Below, one piece after another: positions 46,172 to 57,573 of a stretch of DNA of 64,000 nucleotides. The translations under genes and the position numbers were made by a program. Numbering within the stretch: position 1 is the first letter of the stretch; every line of letters begins with the position of its first letter. The stretch spans positions 5,645,606-5,709,605 of the forward strand of contig NC_088305.1 in assembly GCF_032854445.1 (NCBI RefSeq). The letters are read 5' to 3'. The stretch is from Liolophura sinensis (taxonomy: Eukaryota > Mollusca > Polyplacophora > Chitonida > Chitonidae). Below the pieces are notes generated by a model that saw only the letters and a program-made list of their open reading frames with translations, did no database searches and had not been told where the DNA came from.

Positions 46172-46417
46172 TACACTAAAAAAAATCAGTCTGTTGTCTG
46201 AGTGATGCTTGAATGTACCAGTATTCCGTTATCCCGTAGATTATTCTATGAAATATAACACATGTGTTCCATTAATTTAACATTAAAGTTTTATCAGACT
46301 AACAAGATGTTATGCTAAATATAACACAATATTGTGTGAAAATAACAGAATACATTCTAGCATCACTCAGACAACAGACTTTCTGTTAAAATTAACAGAT
46401 TTATTTTTTGAGTGTAG
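46172..46417. mobile_element. MITE with about 60-bp inverted ends
   Basis: ACACTAAAAAAAATCAGTCT at the left and ATTTATTTTTTGAGTGTAG at the right form the outer ends; TCTGTTGTCTGAGTGATGCT is inverted at about 46360-46380. No coding content; the end type resembles Tc1/mariner-derived MITEs. Confidence 0.65.
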
Positions 46418-46439
46418 TTCAGTGCTCTATTCAGGGCCA

Positions 46440-46680
46440 CAGAATAAATCTAAACAACTAACATCACTGCACTTTTTTACTTAATTCTTTTTAAGCCATG
46501 GTGCTAGGAGGAGTGTGATGTGCCACTATTTTAGCCTTAAATGGACAGTTAGAATAAAACCCTAACTGAGGTAAATTGACAAGAGGACGTATTTCACGTA
46601 TAACACGTCTGACCATTTGCCAACTGTCACACTGTTTTCATTACTCTGGTTGTACTCGCTATGCTGTAGTTTATTACATT
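46440..46680 (-). repeat. Dispersed repeat D
   Basis: CTTTTTAAGCCATGGTGCTA, GGACAGTTAGAATAAAACCC, GAGGACGTATTTCACGTATA and TCGCTATGCTGTAG. Confidence 0.8.
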
Positions 46681-48403
46681 ATACTTATACTTTATTACAT
46701 TAAATGTTATTATTCAATCGTAGCCCCTGAATTTCCTTGATTTGATTTTAAGCAGCTTTTTGCGGAAACTATACCGATTTTCCTCCCAGATTTTCCCCTT
46801 TTTTCCCTGTATTCCAGAAAGATATGAAAACGAATCTACCTTTAGGTTTGCACATTGACATACGTGATCTTGTTGAATTGTGGGTTTAAATGCAAACCTT
46901 TTGTATACCAGATATATTTTACTGGTGAAAAAATGGTTTACGGGCAAAATTCTGCCAGGCCTTTACCACAGACTTATACCGTAAGGACACAGAAACGTTT
47001 TTTCTTTGGTGCCAATAAAATTATCTAAATCACTTGTTTTTACCCTTTTTGAAACCTTTTTTATGAAGTGAAAGTATCTTACGATGAGTCACTCCACGAT
47101 TGCGTAACCGTGGTGTTACATCATCACGTGATACTTAGTCAGACTAACCCGTCTTGTAACTGATGAATAAAACCGGTCAATATTGCTCCGTTGAGAATGG
47201 TGTAAAAACGCATTTAACACACAAACGGAAAAGCAATAAATTTCCTCTCTTAAAATCTGACAACATGACACATTAAAGCGATTTCAATGTGGTTTTGTTT
47301 AAGCCAAGCGCTGTAAATCCATTACTATATGCCACTAATGCTTTAGGACGATACGTGTGAGCAGTTATAGAGTTTGTCCATCAAAGTGTACGAACGATGA
47401 ACGACGCATTAAACAATTTACTTTAGCTGCAACAAGTTTCCTGCACGCGGAAAACTTCTGTTTCATGCTTCATTTTGTTTTATGTTATTTTTTTTTTAAC
47501 ATTTGCTGTTTATCTGATTGCTTGAAAACTGCGTAGAAGCGAAATAAATACTGGTAATCTATAGTCGAGTTAACGAACCCATGTACGTGAAGCGCCATAC
47601 TGTCTGTGGATATAACCACTGTCCAATCCACACGCAAGGAGAAAGGTGCGAGGGACGGCCTTGCAGCTTGTTCCCTGATTGATGAAATGAGGCCTGCTTA
47701 TCTTATTGCTAAATTTACATTACCATTAAAGCCAATTTTATTGGTAATTACCAGAAGAGAATTTTAACCCAATTGCGTTGCAACAAATACCAAGTGCACA
47801 GCGCACATCAGCTGACTTATTATATTTTCTATCTAATTGTTGCAATATTTCATTTGTGTTAAGCGTATAAAATGGATTTAATGAAATATGGGATTTTTGA
47901 GAATACGTATTGAGTTATCGAATATAATTGAATTGAGTTCACCATTTTTCTGCTGTTGGCTCCAGGAATGTAAGGGACACATGTATATCCCTGAACTGTT
48001 TTTGTGCTCCAAATGTAAAGCCACGGAGCTATACATCTTACTGTTTCACGTGGGTCAGAAAACTCTTCATAATTAAACTATAGTAAAAATTCGTACAAAA
48101 ATGTAGCTCATGACGTATTATATTAACTGGCCCTTTTGGGAAATTTGCGTCAAGAAACTGAACGTTTCAAAAATACTTCCTTTGTGACTTTGTGACATTT
48201 AATGAACTATTAAGAAAGAGATGGCATGCTCGTGATGATTTTACAAAATGTTTACCGGTAGTTAAAATTATAAGCAGATTAGTTTTTTTTAATCCGTGAC
48301 GAACTATAGTTTATGAAACATTGTCTTTGGTGCTTTTATCTAAAAATTAGAGACACCATATTTGGACATCTACTTTTTATTTATGTGATTGTTGTTTAAA
48401 TAT
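46681..48403. other. Stretch without recognised features
   Basis: About 1.7 kb of AT-rich DNA. A 62-codon plus-strand frame at 47888-48076 has a possible acceptor (TTGGCTCCAG) but no other support. Confidence 0.4.
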
Positions 48404-51400
48404 GATTAAAGACGTACAGCATAGAGGGTAAACCAGAGCAGCGACGACATCGTGACAAACGTACAGCATAAAGAGTAAAACCAGAGCAGCGAAGACAGTG
48501 TGATAGACGTACAGCACAGAGAGTAAAACCAGAGAAGCGACGATAGCGTGACAAACGTACAGCATAGAGAGTAAACCCAGAACAGCGACGACAGTGTGAC
48601 AGACGTACAACATAGAGAGTAAAACCAGAGCAGCGACGACAGTGTGATAGACGTACAGCATAGAGAGTAAACCAGAGCAGCGACGACAGCGTGACAGACG
48701 TACAGCATAGAGAGTAAACCAGAGCAGCGAAGACAGTGTGATAGACGTACAGCATAGAGGGTAAAACCACAGCAGCGACGACATTGTGATACACGTACAG
48801 CATAGAGAGTAAACCAGAGCAGAGACGACAGTGTGATAGACGTAAAACATAGAGAGTAAAACCAGAGCAAGGAAGACAGTGTGACAGACGTACAGCATAG
48901 AGAGTAAACCCAGAGCAGCGACGACAGTGTGATACACGTACAGCATAGAGGGTAAAACCACAGCAGCGACGACATTGTGATACACGTACAGCATAGAGAG
49001 TAAACCAGAGCAGAGACGACAGTGTGATAGACGTAAAACATAGAGAGTAAAACCAGAGCAAGGAAGACAGTGTGACAGACGTACAGCATAGAGAGTAAAA
49101 CCAGAGCAGCGACGACAGTGTGATACACGCACAGCATACACAATAACCCAGAGCAGAGACGACAGTGTGATAGACGTACAACATAGAGAGTAAAACCAGA
49201 GGAACGAAGACAGTGTGACAGACGTACAGCATAGAGGGTAAAACCACAGCAGCGACGACAGTGTGATAGACGTACAGCATAGAGAGTAAAACCAGAGCAA
49301 CGAAGACAGTGTGACAGACGTACAGTATAGAGGGTAAAACCACAGCAGCGAAGACAGCGTGACAGACCTACCGCATAGAGATTAAAACCAGAGCAACGAA
49401 GACAGTGTGACAGACGTACAGCATAGAGAGTAAAACCAGAGCAACGAAGGCAGTGTGACAGACGTACAGCATAGAGGGTAAAACCACAGCAGCGACGACA
49501 GTGTGATATCCGTACAGCATAGAGAGTAAACCAGAGCAGAGACAAAAGCGTGATAGATGTAAAACATAGAGAATAAAACCAGAGCAACGAAGACAGTGTG
49601 ACAGACGTACGGCATAGAGGGTAAAACCAGAGCAGCGACGACAGTGTGACAGACGTACAGTATAGAGATTAAAACCAGAGCAGCGACGACAGTGCGACAG
49701 ACGTACAGTATAGAGAGTAAAACCAGAGCAGCGACGACAGTGTGACAGACGTACAACATAGAGAGTAAAACCAGAGCAGTAAAGACCGTGTGATAGACGT
49801 ACAGCATAGAGAGTAAACCCAGAGCAGCGACGACAGTGTGACAGACGTACAACATAGAGAGTAAAACCAGAGCAGCGACGACAGTGTGATAGACGTACGG
49901 CATAGAGAGTAAACCAGAGCAGCGACGACAGCGTGACAAACGTACAGCATAGAGAGTAAACCAGAGCAGCGAAGAAAGTGTGATAGACGTACGGCATAGA
50001 GAGTAAACCCAGAGCAGCGAAGATAGTGTGACAGACGCACAGCATAGAGGGTAAAACCACAGCAGCGACGACATTGTGATACACGTACAGCATAGAGAGT
50101 AAACCAGAGCAGAGACGACAGTGTGATAGACGTAAAACATAGAGAGTAAAACCAGAGCAAGGAAGACAGTGTGACAGACGTACAGCATAGAGAGTAAAAC
50201 CAGAGCAGCGACGACAGTGTGATACACGTACAGCATAGACAGTAACCCAGAGCAGCGAAGACAGTGTGATAGACGTACAACATAGAGGGTAAAACCAGAG
50301 GAACGAAGACAGTGTGACAGACGTACAGCATAGAGGGTAAAACCAGAGCAGCGACGAAAGTGTGATAGACGTACAGCATAGAGAGTAAAACCAGAGCAAC
50401 GAAGACAGTGTGACAGACGTACAGTATAGAGGGTAAAACCACAGCAGCGAAGACAGGGTGACAGACCTACAGCATAGAGGGTAAAACCAGAGCAACGAAG
50501 ACAGTGTGACAGACGTACAGCATAGAGAGTAAAACCAGAGCAACGAAGGCAGTGTGACAGACGTACAGCATAGAGGGTAAAACCACAGCAGCGACGACAG
50601 TGTGATATCCGTACAGCATAGAGAGTAAACCAGAGCAGAGACGAAAGTGTGATAGATGTAAAACATAGAGAATAAAACCAGAGCAGCGAAGACAGTGTGA
50701 TAGACGTAAAGCATAGAGGGTAAAACCACAGCAGCGACGAGATTGTGATACACGTACAGCATAGAGAGTAAACCAGAGCAGAGACGAAAGTGTGATAGAC
50801 GTAAAACATAGAGAGTAAAACCAGAGCAAGGAAGACAGTGTGACAGACGTACAGCATAGAGAGTAAAACCAGAGCAGCGACGACAGTGTGATACACGCAC
50901 AGCATAGACAGTAACCCAGAGCAGAGACGACAGTGTGTAGCGTACAACATAGAGGGTAAAACCAGAGGAACGAAGACAGTGTGACAGACGTACAGCATAG
51001 AGGGTAAAACCAGAGCAGCGACGAAAGTGTGATAGACGTACAGCATAGAGAGTAAAACCAGAGCAACGAAGACAGTGTGACAGACGTACAGTATAGAGGG
51101 TACAACCACAGCAGCGAAGACAGGGTGACAGACCTACAGCATAGAGGGTAAAACCAGAGCAACGAAGACAGTGTGACAGACGTACAGCATAGAGAGTAAA
51201 ACCAGAGCAACGAAGGCAGTGTGACAGACGTACAGCATAGAGGGTAAAACCACAGCAGCGACGACAGTGTGATATCCGTACAGCATAGAGAGTAAACCAG
51301 AGCAGAGACGAAAGTGTGATAGATGTAAAACATAGAGAATAAAACCACAGCAGCGACGACAGTGTGACAGACGTACAGTATAGAGATTAAAACCAGAGCA

Positions 51401-51512
51401 GCGACGACAGTGCGACAGACGTACAGTATAGAGAGTAAAACCAGAGCAGCGACGACAGTGTGATAGACGTACAACATAAAGAGTAAACCAGAACAGCGAC
51501 GACAGTGTGATA
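48404..51512. repeat. 3.1-kb minisatellite of about 65 units of 47-48 bp, made from the D core
   Basis: The unit runs GACGTACAGCATAGAGAGTA, then AAACCAGAGCAGCGACGACA, then GTGTGATA: 48 bp, or 47 when one A is lost. This is the start of repeat D. Units differ by a few substitutions (CAGAG/CACAG, GCAGCGAC/GCAACGAA, GTGTGATA/GTGTGACA). Blocks of several units are themselves repeated. The array starts in normal D left flank (ATGATTAAAGACGTACAG). It ends in sequence like the tail of repeat E (GATTGCAACTGTTCACACCC). Frames of 129-575 codons on the minus strand are repeats of 16 residues such as LSHCRRCSGFTLYAVR and are not credible proteins. Confidence 0.97.
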
Positions 51513-51562
51513 GCTGATTGCAACTGTTCACACCCAATGTGGTGATAGTATTCAACGGCAGG
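51509..51562 (+). repeat. Dispersed repeat E, tail fragment flanking the 48-bp array
   Basis: TGATTGCAACTGTTCACACC, CAATGTGGTGATAGTATTCA and ACGGCA parallel the E tail at 55200-55240. Confidence 0.6.
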
Positions 51563-52138
51563 TGAATAGGGCTATTGTTCAGCTCGGCTATTGCTCTCGC
51601 CTTGGATGCACTCGAAGACTCCGTGCTACGAATGTCTTACTGTAGAGGACATGTTTGTTCATTTGTGAGCACACCGCCACTGGACAGCTGATTACAACAG
51701 AAATCGTTACCACATGCGTGATCCATAGACTGAGGAGCACACTTTAAGCTGTTTTAGTGATATCCGAAAGAATGCATGTATGCAAGGTTCTTGCCAAAGC
51801 GAAGTCCAATCGCCGCATCCAAATCTATCCTTGTCTGTCGACTTGACATGCCATGACTGATAGGCAAACTGAAACAAAATCGACACAACTATCCCGGCGT
51901 ACTAGTATACTCTGATATGTGAATCCACCATGTGAGCAAGCATCACAAGCCGGAGAGCATGTTAGTAATTAATGATGAGCCAATGGTTTAGACATTTTAG
52001 ACAGTTCTTCTTCAGTTCCAATTGAAACTGGGTAGAAATATTAAAATAATAGGACGTAGATCCTATGGAAGAGAGCTAATACCATAATTCGGAAGGTTTT
52101 ACGATGCTCAGCACGACTTAACCCCTACAATTTTATCT
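51563..52138. other. Stretch without recognised features
   Basis: No frame or repeat recognised. Confidence 0.4.
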
Positions 52139-52412
52139 TATTTTATTTACTTTATTTGATTGATGTTTTACGCCGTACTCAAGATTATTTCACTTATACG
52201 ACGGCGGCCAGCATTATGGTGGGAGGAAACCGGACAGAGCCCGGAAAAAACCCACGACCATCCGAAGGTTGATGACAGACCTTCCCACTTACGGCCGCAG
52301 GGGAAGCCAGCATGAACTGGACTTGAACTCACAGCGACCACATTGGTGAGAGGCTTCTGGGTCATTACACTGCGCTAGAGCGATAACCAAGTGAGCCACA
52401 GAGGTTCCCAAC
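52139..52412 (-). mobile_element. SINE family A, full length
   Basis: Tail complement TTTATTTGATTGATGTTTTA, TACGCCGTACTCAAGATTAT, CATTATGGTGGGAGGAAACC, ACTTGAACTCACAGCGACCA and head GAGCGATAACCAAGTGAGCC. Confidence 0.92.
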
Positions 52413-53005
52413 CCCTAGAATTAAAGTCCTCAAAAGCAAAATTTTCAGCAGTTCCTGTAAAATTTACCTGTTGTGGGGTGGATATTTTTGTGACGTTAAT
52501 CAAGCAGATGTTAGGTCGAACATGCTAAAGGTTCATTTAGGCCATATACTTCAGCGAATGGTTTGGCGCCATGTGCTCGTGCGTGGCGTCACACCACGTA
52601 AAATTGGAGCGGACAGCAAATTTTTTTTTCTGCATTATCCTTTCTGAATCATACAATAGCAGTTTTAATACGCGGTCATTTTTGTGTGATTCAGTAACGC
52701 AACTCAATCTATCATTTCACCTTGCTTTGAAGACAACGATGTCCTGACACTAATGTAACTAAGCTATACATGTACGTTTAAGTTTAGGTTGGTTTTATCT
52801 GTATAGATCAAATACAAAATACAAACAGATCTTAACAAAAGCGATATACAGGAAGCGTCTCTAATCCCTTTATTGTAGGTATATGCCCCCTGGAAGCTTA
52901 TTCACTTTACAGCAATGTCCCCCAATCACTGACATGACACTTATGATCCGGAGAAAAATTTAACATGATTATTTAGTTTCTGTAAATCGTTATATTTAGT
53001 GGATC
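52413..53005. other. Stretch without recognised features
   Basis: AT-rich; nothing recognised. Confidence 0.4.
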
Positions 53006-53165
53006 TGTACGTCGAAACAGACTTTCGAATTCCAGTCGTCAACTAAAATGGACGTTCCGGGTCAGTAATAGACAAGGTAAATTCCAATAAAACGTTTACC
53101 AGAAACAACTGGAAAAACTAAGAAAGTATACAAAGTACGAATTTTGGATGGAATCATACAACGAA
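53006..53165 (+). repeat. Dispersed repeat E, 5' half
   Basis: GTACGTCGAAACAGACTTTC, GGACGTTCCGGGTCAGTAAT and ACTAAGAAAGTATACAAAGT. Confidence 0.75.
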
Positions 53166-54220
53166 AATTGATTTCCGAATTTTGCAAGCCACATCGATGG
53201 TAAAGTAACTGGATCACAGGTGTTTATTAAGAACCTCAATATAACTAAAAGAAAAAGACATAATGAGATAAAAATTTAAAAATACACTTTATATAACCAA
53301 AAACACTATGGTATAATAATAAAAAACGGATTTATTCATTTTCTATCTCAGGCCTGTCCACACAGCGTGACACTCATGAGCGGTGTTTACTTGATGTTTG
53401 CTGCAACGCAATTTGCTGCACTTGCATTAATTATATAAAGTTGTCAACATGTAGAACAGCAGATTTAATGCATGTGACATAAATCTCCAGACCTGCAGTT
53501 TTTTCCTGCTGCAACACTTTTTCTCCAGTTTCATTACCACATAAAGATCGACCTGTACACGTAATGTCGCACATGTATAGACTGAAAAACTCTGCCATTC
53601 TAAATTATCTGATTACTCAGACTGGCTTATATTTACGCTTCTATTACAATCCACTTCCATACGTCAAGCTGTTTCCTAAAAGTTAATTCCGACTGACCTT
53701 CCGAAAAAGTTCGTATTTGCGCATTTTTTAAAAAAATTCCAGTGATTTATCTTCGAGTGAAAAGAGTGCGAGGTGATTGTTTACATATTTACTTATCCGT
53801 CCGACTATCAACATTAACCTCAGTAGACTTGTGTAAACGTTTATGAAAAATGGCCAGTGTGTCCGAGTCGTAAGATAAATAAAGTATTCGCCTAGATTCA
53901 ATATGCGCAGAAAGATAACTCTGTAGAGAGCAATTAGCTAATTTTCACACCGAGCTATGCGGGGACAATCTAATTTTTTCTTTCCTCAGAAGCTGAACTG
54001 CGTGGATTTTTTCAGGTAAACATTACGGTGCTTTACTGACGAAAACCAAATGCACAAAAAACGAGCGGGTTATCATAAGATCATAGATGCGTAATTACTA
54101 CACCAGTGTGAAAGTTTGTTAGAAACCAGGCCATTTTCACGCCTGTGCCCTTGAGCTGGAAACAGTCAGTCCTGACTCACAGATGAACCCTTAGCTCGCT
54201 CAAAATCAGAACATTCCTAC
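53166..54220. other. Stretch without recognised features
   Basis: AT-rich; no exon or repeat recognised. Confidence 0.4.
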
Positions 54221-54391
54221 CCCCTCGACTATCCCCACGGGAAACTCCGGATGCAGACAGCAACTGCATGGGCATCTGGTTGTCAATGTGACACTGCACC
54301 ACGCTGTCCCCTGCGGAGATGCAAGTATTAATAGACATACCCACAGGAACAAGCGAGGCATCTTGACAGTGTAACGGTGATTGCCGACAGC
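54221..54391 (-). CDS. Candidate second exon, phase-compatible with 57477-57573 (low confidence)
   Basis: After a weak acceptor (CACCCTAAG) the frame that continues from the 57477 donor is open for about 56 codons. It includes CRQSPLHCQDASLVP, SAGDSVVQCHIDNQMP and QLLSASGVSRG. A possible donor is GTAGGA at 54220. Phase agreement alone has a one-in-three chance, and an alternative frame (MPRLFLWVCLLILASPQG) resembling a signal peptide is also open, so this is only a lead. Confidence 0.2.
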
Positions 54392-54894
54392 CTTAGGGTG
54401 CACACGTACTTTAAATTAATGTGCACAACTAATCATAAAGCTAACACAGCAGTTGTATGCAGTTCATATTTTCAAGAGTTAAAACAACTCGAGGGCCAAG
54501 AATCTAGTAGGATGTGACTCATGTTGCATATTTAATGTACTATGCATACTTTCTCAATTTTTCAAGATCAGCCGCCATTAAAATATTAAATAATACAACA
54601 CCGCATACTCCAAATGACTGTCACTTTCTGTAACTGTCAAACAAGATGAAAGTCGCAACAAATATGTCCCTCTCAGTCTAAATCTTACACACGTATCCCC
54701 AAGTCTTTTCATTTTGCGCAATAAAATAATCGTATTTATCGGTATCACTATGGTGCTGACTGAACGCGTACAACTTTACAGAATAGTCTTGTCAGACTAA
54801 ACATTACGCTATCCGTAAAAATGTTGAAAGAACGGACATATATAATTTGTGAAAAATATAACAGAATTTGAAAGATTACATGGTCGGTCGAATA

Positions 54895-55255
54895 ATATAA
54901 ATCTATGTGTCGAAACGGATATTCGCACGCCAGCCGTCAACCAATAAGGACGTTCCAGGTCAATAATCGCAAAGCCAATTCTCAAAACACAAACCACCAG
55001 AACTAAAAGAACTAAAAAAGTATGTAAAGTACGAAAACAGGACAGAATCATGCAAAGACAAGCAGTCAACAGATTTCAGTGATGTTGGAAAGACGCAAGG
55101 TTATATTCAGGCGACTTAGCGAAATCAGTATTCAAATCGTGTACCATGCTACAATATCAGTGGTCGACAGGAAAATATACATCTCGGTTGCGCTTTGATT
55201 CCAACTGTTCATATATCCAACTTGGCGATTTAATTCAACACGAGGAATATACAGC
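54895..55255 (+). repeat. Dispersed repeat E, reference full-length copy
   Basis: ATGTGTCGAAACGGATATTC, GCCGTCAACCAATAAGGACG, ACTAAAAAAGTATGTAAAGT, GCAAAGACAAGCAGTCAACA, ACGCAAGGTTATATTCAGGC, GTACCATGCTACAATATCAG, TCGGTTGCGCTTTGATTCCA and AATTCAACACGAGGAATATA: the full E order over about 360 bp. Confidence 0.85.
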
Positions 55256-55309
55256 CCCCTAAGCCTACCGAGAGCCTTATACTGTGATATAACTCTGGTA
55301 CTAGAAATA

Positions 55310-55395
55310 CTAGAAGCCATATTTCACCGGTTACGGGTGACCGTTTGCCAGCCATCACACTGTCGCTAATCTGGTTTTACTCTTTTTGTTATCGA
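55310..55395 (-). repeat. Dispersed repeat D core, next to E
   Basis: CCATATTTCACCGGTTACGG, GTTTGCCAGCCATCACACTG and ATCTGGTTTTACTC. It lies about 55 bp from an E copy in the opposite orientation to the 19.4-kb E-D pair. Confidence 0.7.
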
Positions 55396-56987
55396 TCTTT
55401 ATATTTTGATACATTTATTATTTCACAATAATGCACTTATTTATATACTATGACAGTAAAACAAAAAATTAAACAGTGTCGTTTGATACATATGTATCAT
55501 GCATTATTAAGCAAATGTTTTATTATTATGTCGAGGACGTGCTATAAATCTGTAACGATTATATACTTACCAGTTTAAGACAATTTACTGTTTGCTTTTT
55601 ATGGTATATACATAGTCGACGATCACAAATGATACTAAAAACAAACTGATGCGTTTTTTTTCATTTTCACATGCCTATGTTAGCGGCATGCATCGTTTCA
55701 TTCTTGCCGACTTACACTATCACCTATATACATATGACAGACTTATTACTTTAGTTTTACAATTACAATACAAGTTTTTACAATATAGTTTGTTGTGTTA
55801 TAATTTGTGGACTAATTTACCAGAATGGAGCCTCTTGATTGATGCACTTATATCATGTCAATATCAGAGCTAATGGTTTTGTCAGAGCTTTTCTGACATG
55901 CGTTTATGTTAAGGGAAGAAATATATTACTTTGCAGTTATCAGATGGAAATATATATTCCAGTTAAAATGTTTTATCCAGTCAGCATTGACCTAATCACG
56001 CCCATCAGCGACAGTTGTTAATAAAGTAATAAAAAACGAAAGAAATTCATAAGCTTCAACCGCAAGATGACAGTAAACCATATTTAAACAACTTATTATT
56101 CTTATTATTGCTATTATTATTATTTTCTGGTTTGTTTATTTTTGTTAAATTTGTTGGTATGCTGACAATAAACCGATGAAGTGCTCTATGCACTGTTTGT
56201 TCAGTCGCACATGCTGTACGCTGTTTGCAAGACCGCTTGTCTGCAACCAATGTGATGTGCATACATGCGTTCGTCAGTATCAAGCCAAAGGTCGGTACTT
56301 TACAATTCACTCCGGTTATTTTACCCATACACCTAATCGCTATTGTGTAAGTGGAAAAAGTCTTCAGTATAATATAAATCAAGCCTGCTATCAATGAGAG
56401 TCAGTAGCTCTCGTGGCATCTGGAAGAGCTTGAGCCGTCTCAGACAAGGAACCTAACTAGAATTATACTTGGTGTAGAAAATAATATCCAGTTTTATTAT
56501 AACAGAAAGGTACAAGCTGTTTTCATACTATATATATATCATATATTTAAGCACGCAGGTTTAGTTCCAAATGGACTCATGCCTGTATAGCCCTTAGCAC
56601 CGGTTCATGCGGAATTAGATCAGTGAACGATAGAGTATACGTGCAGAGAAATTCAAGATGCTCTCACTTCATCTGGGCTGTAAAAAAATTCTTCAAAAAA
56701 AAAAATCTAGTCCATGCATAACATTAACCCAGTGACAAATTTAATCACAGCGTTATATCGAACAAATAAATCTTTACTGGCGGAAGCTTTTCTTGCGTGT
56801 AACGGTAAATGGCTATTTATCATTACAGTACAGGGCGAGGGAGCCTGGACGGCGAAGGGTTGGAACTATCGGATCCGGGTATAATGGCCAGGGCTGATCG
56901 ACTGCTTTTCATAATTAGGAGACCTACACCCTGGTCACGGATCAATATTTCTTCTTCTATAATACACTCAACGTAATATTTCAAGCG
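55396..56987. other. Stretch without recognised features
   Basis: About 1.6 kb, AT-rich, with an (ATT)n-like patch at 56090-56130; overlapping frames are unsupported. Confidence 0.4.
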
Positions 56988-57097
56988 ATAATTTATTTAT
57001 TTTATTTATTTGATTCGTGTTTTGTAAAATACTCAAGTATATTTCATTTATACGACCGCGGCCAGCATTATGGTGGGAGGAAACCAGGCAAACTCTA
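56988..57097 (-). mobile_element. SINE family A, 3' half, split by repeat E
   Basis: ATTTATTTGATTCGTGTTTT, ATTTATACGACCGCGGCCAG and CATTATGGTGGGAGGAAACC stop at 57097; the element resumes at 57389. Confidence 0.8.
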
Positions 57098-57388
57098 TGC
57101 GACGAAACACATTCGTATATCAACCGTCAACCAAAAAGGACGTTCCAGGTTAATAAGCGCAAGGCCAGTTCCCCAAACGACATTTAACGCAAATTACCAA
57201 AGACGTAAGAAAGTATATAAAGTACGGTCAACAGTTTTCAATGATGTGAAAAAGACGCAAGATATGTTCTGGGCGACTGAGTGAAATCAGTATTCAAATC
57301 GTATAGCATGCGAGAATATCAGTGGTAGATATCAAAATATGTGTCTCAGTTGCGCTTTGACTGCAACTGTTCATATATCCAATGTGTC
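57098..57388 (+). repeat. Dispersed repeat E inserted inside a SINE
   Basis: TATGCGACGAAACACATTCG, AACCGTCAACCAAAAAGGAC (approximate block), GGCGACTGAGTGAAATCAGT and CAACTGTTCATATATCCAAT. SINE A sequence resumes immediately after. Confidence 0.8.
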
Positions 57389-57432
57389 GGGGAAAACCCA
57401 CGGCCATCCGCAGGCTGCTGCAAGACTTACGT
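57389..57432 (-). mobile_element. SINE family A, continuation of the copy split at 57097
   Basis: GGGAAAACCCACGGCCATCC then GCAGGCTGCTGCAAGACTTA continues the body exactly where the left piece stopped. Confidence 0.75.
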
Positions 57433-57476
57433 ACTACAATCCATAAATCGACCAACATACATGTACATAAACTTAC

Positions 57477-57573
57477 CGGTGCCGTCAGAGAAGTGAATGA
57501 GATTTCGCTCTTTCCGCACAAAGACGTCTGAGCCATACGTCGATAGACCATTGTTCTCGCACAAGTGGTACAT
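57477..57573 (-). CDS. Candidate exon of unknown gene (low confidence)
   Basis: On the minus strand an ATG at 57573 opens 32 codons, including the segments CENNGLSTYGSDVFVRK and NLIHFSDGT, which look protein-like. The frame runs into a perfect G|GTAAGT donor at 57476-57471 in phase 1. A stop lies just before the ATG, so it would be a first coding exon. The overlapping frame starting MASLASQTG (57653) is also open to the same donor, so the frame is uncertain. No family recognised. Confidence 0.22.

Noticed and set aside
49382-51109. 575-codon minus-strand frame and its overlapping 129- to 510-codon neighbours as a Cys/Leu/Tyr-rich repeat protein
   Set aside because: They are translations of the 48-bp array in three frames at once; no unique start region, splice sites or non-repeat domain.
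54206-54403. Signal-peptide-like frame MPRLFLWVCLLILASPQG with cysteines, as a small secreted peptide
   Set aside because: The hydrophobic stretch is attractive, but the overlapping frame matches the phase of the 57477 exon candidate and has better composition; no transcript evidence for either.
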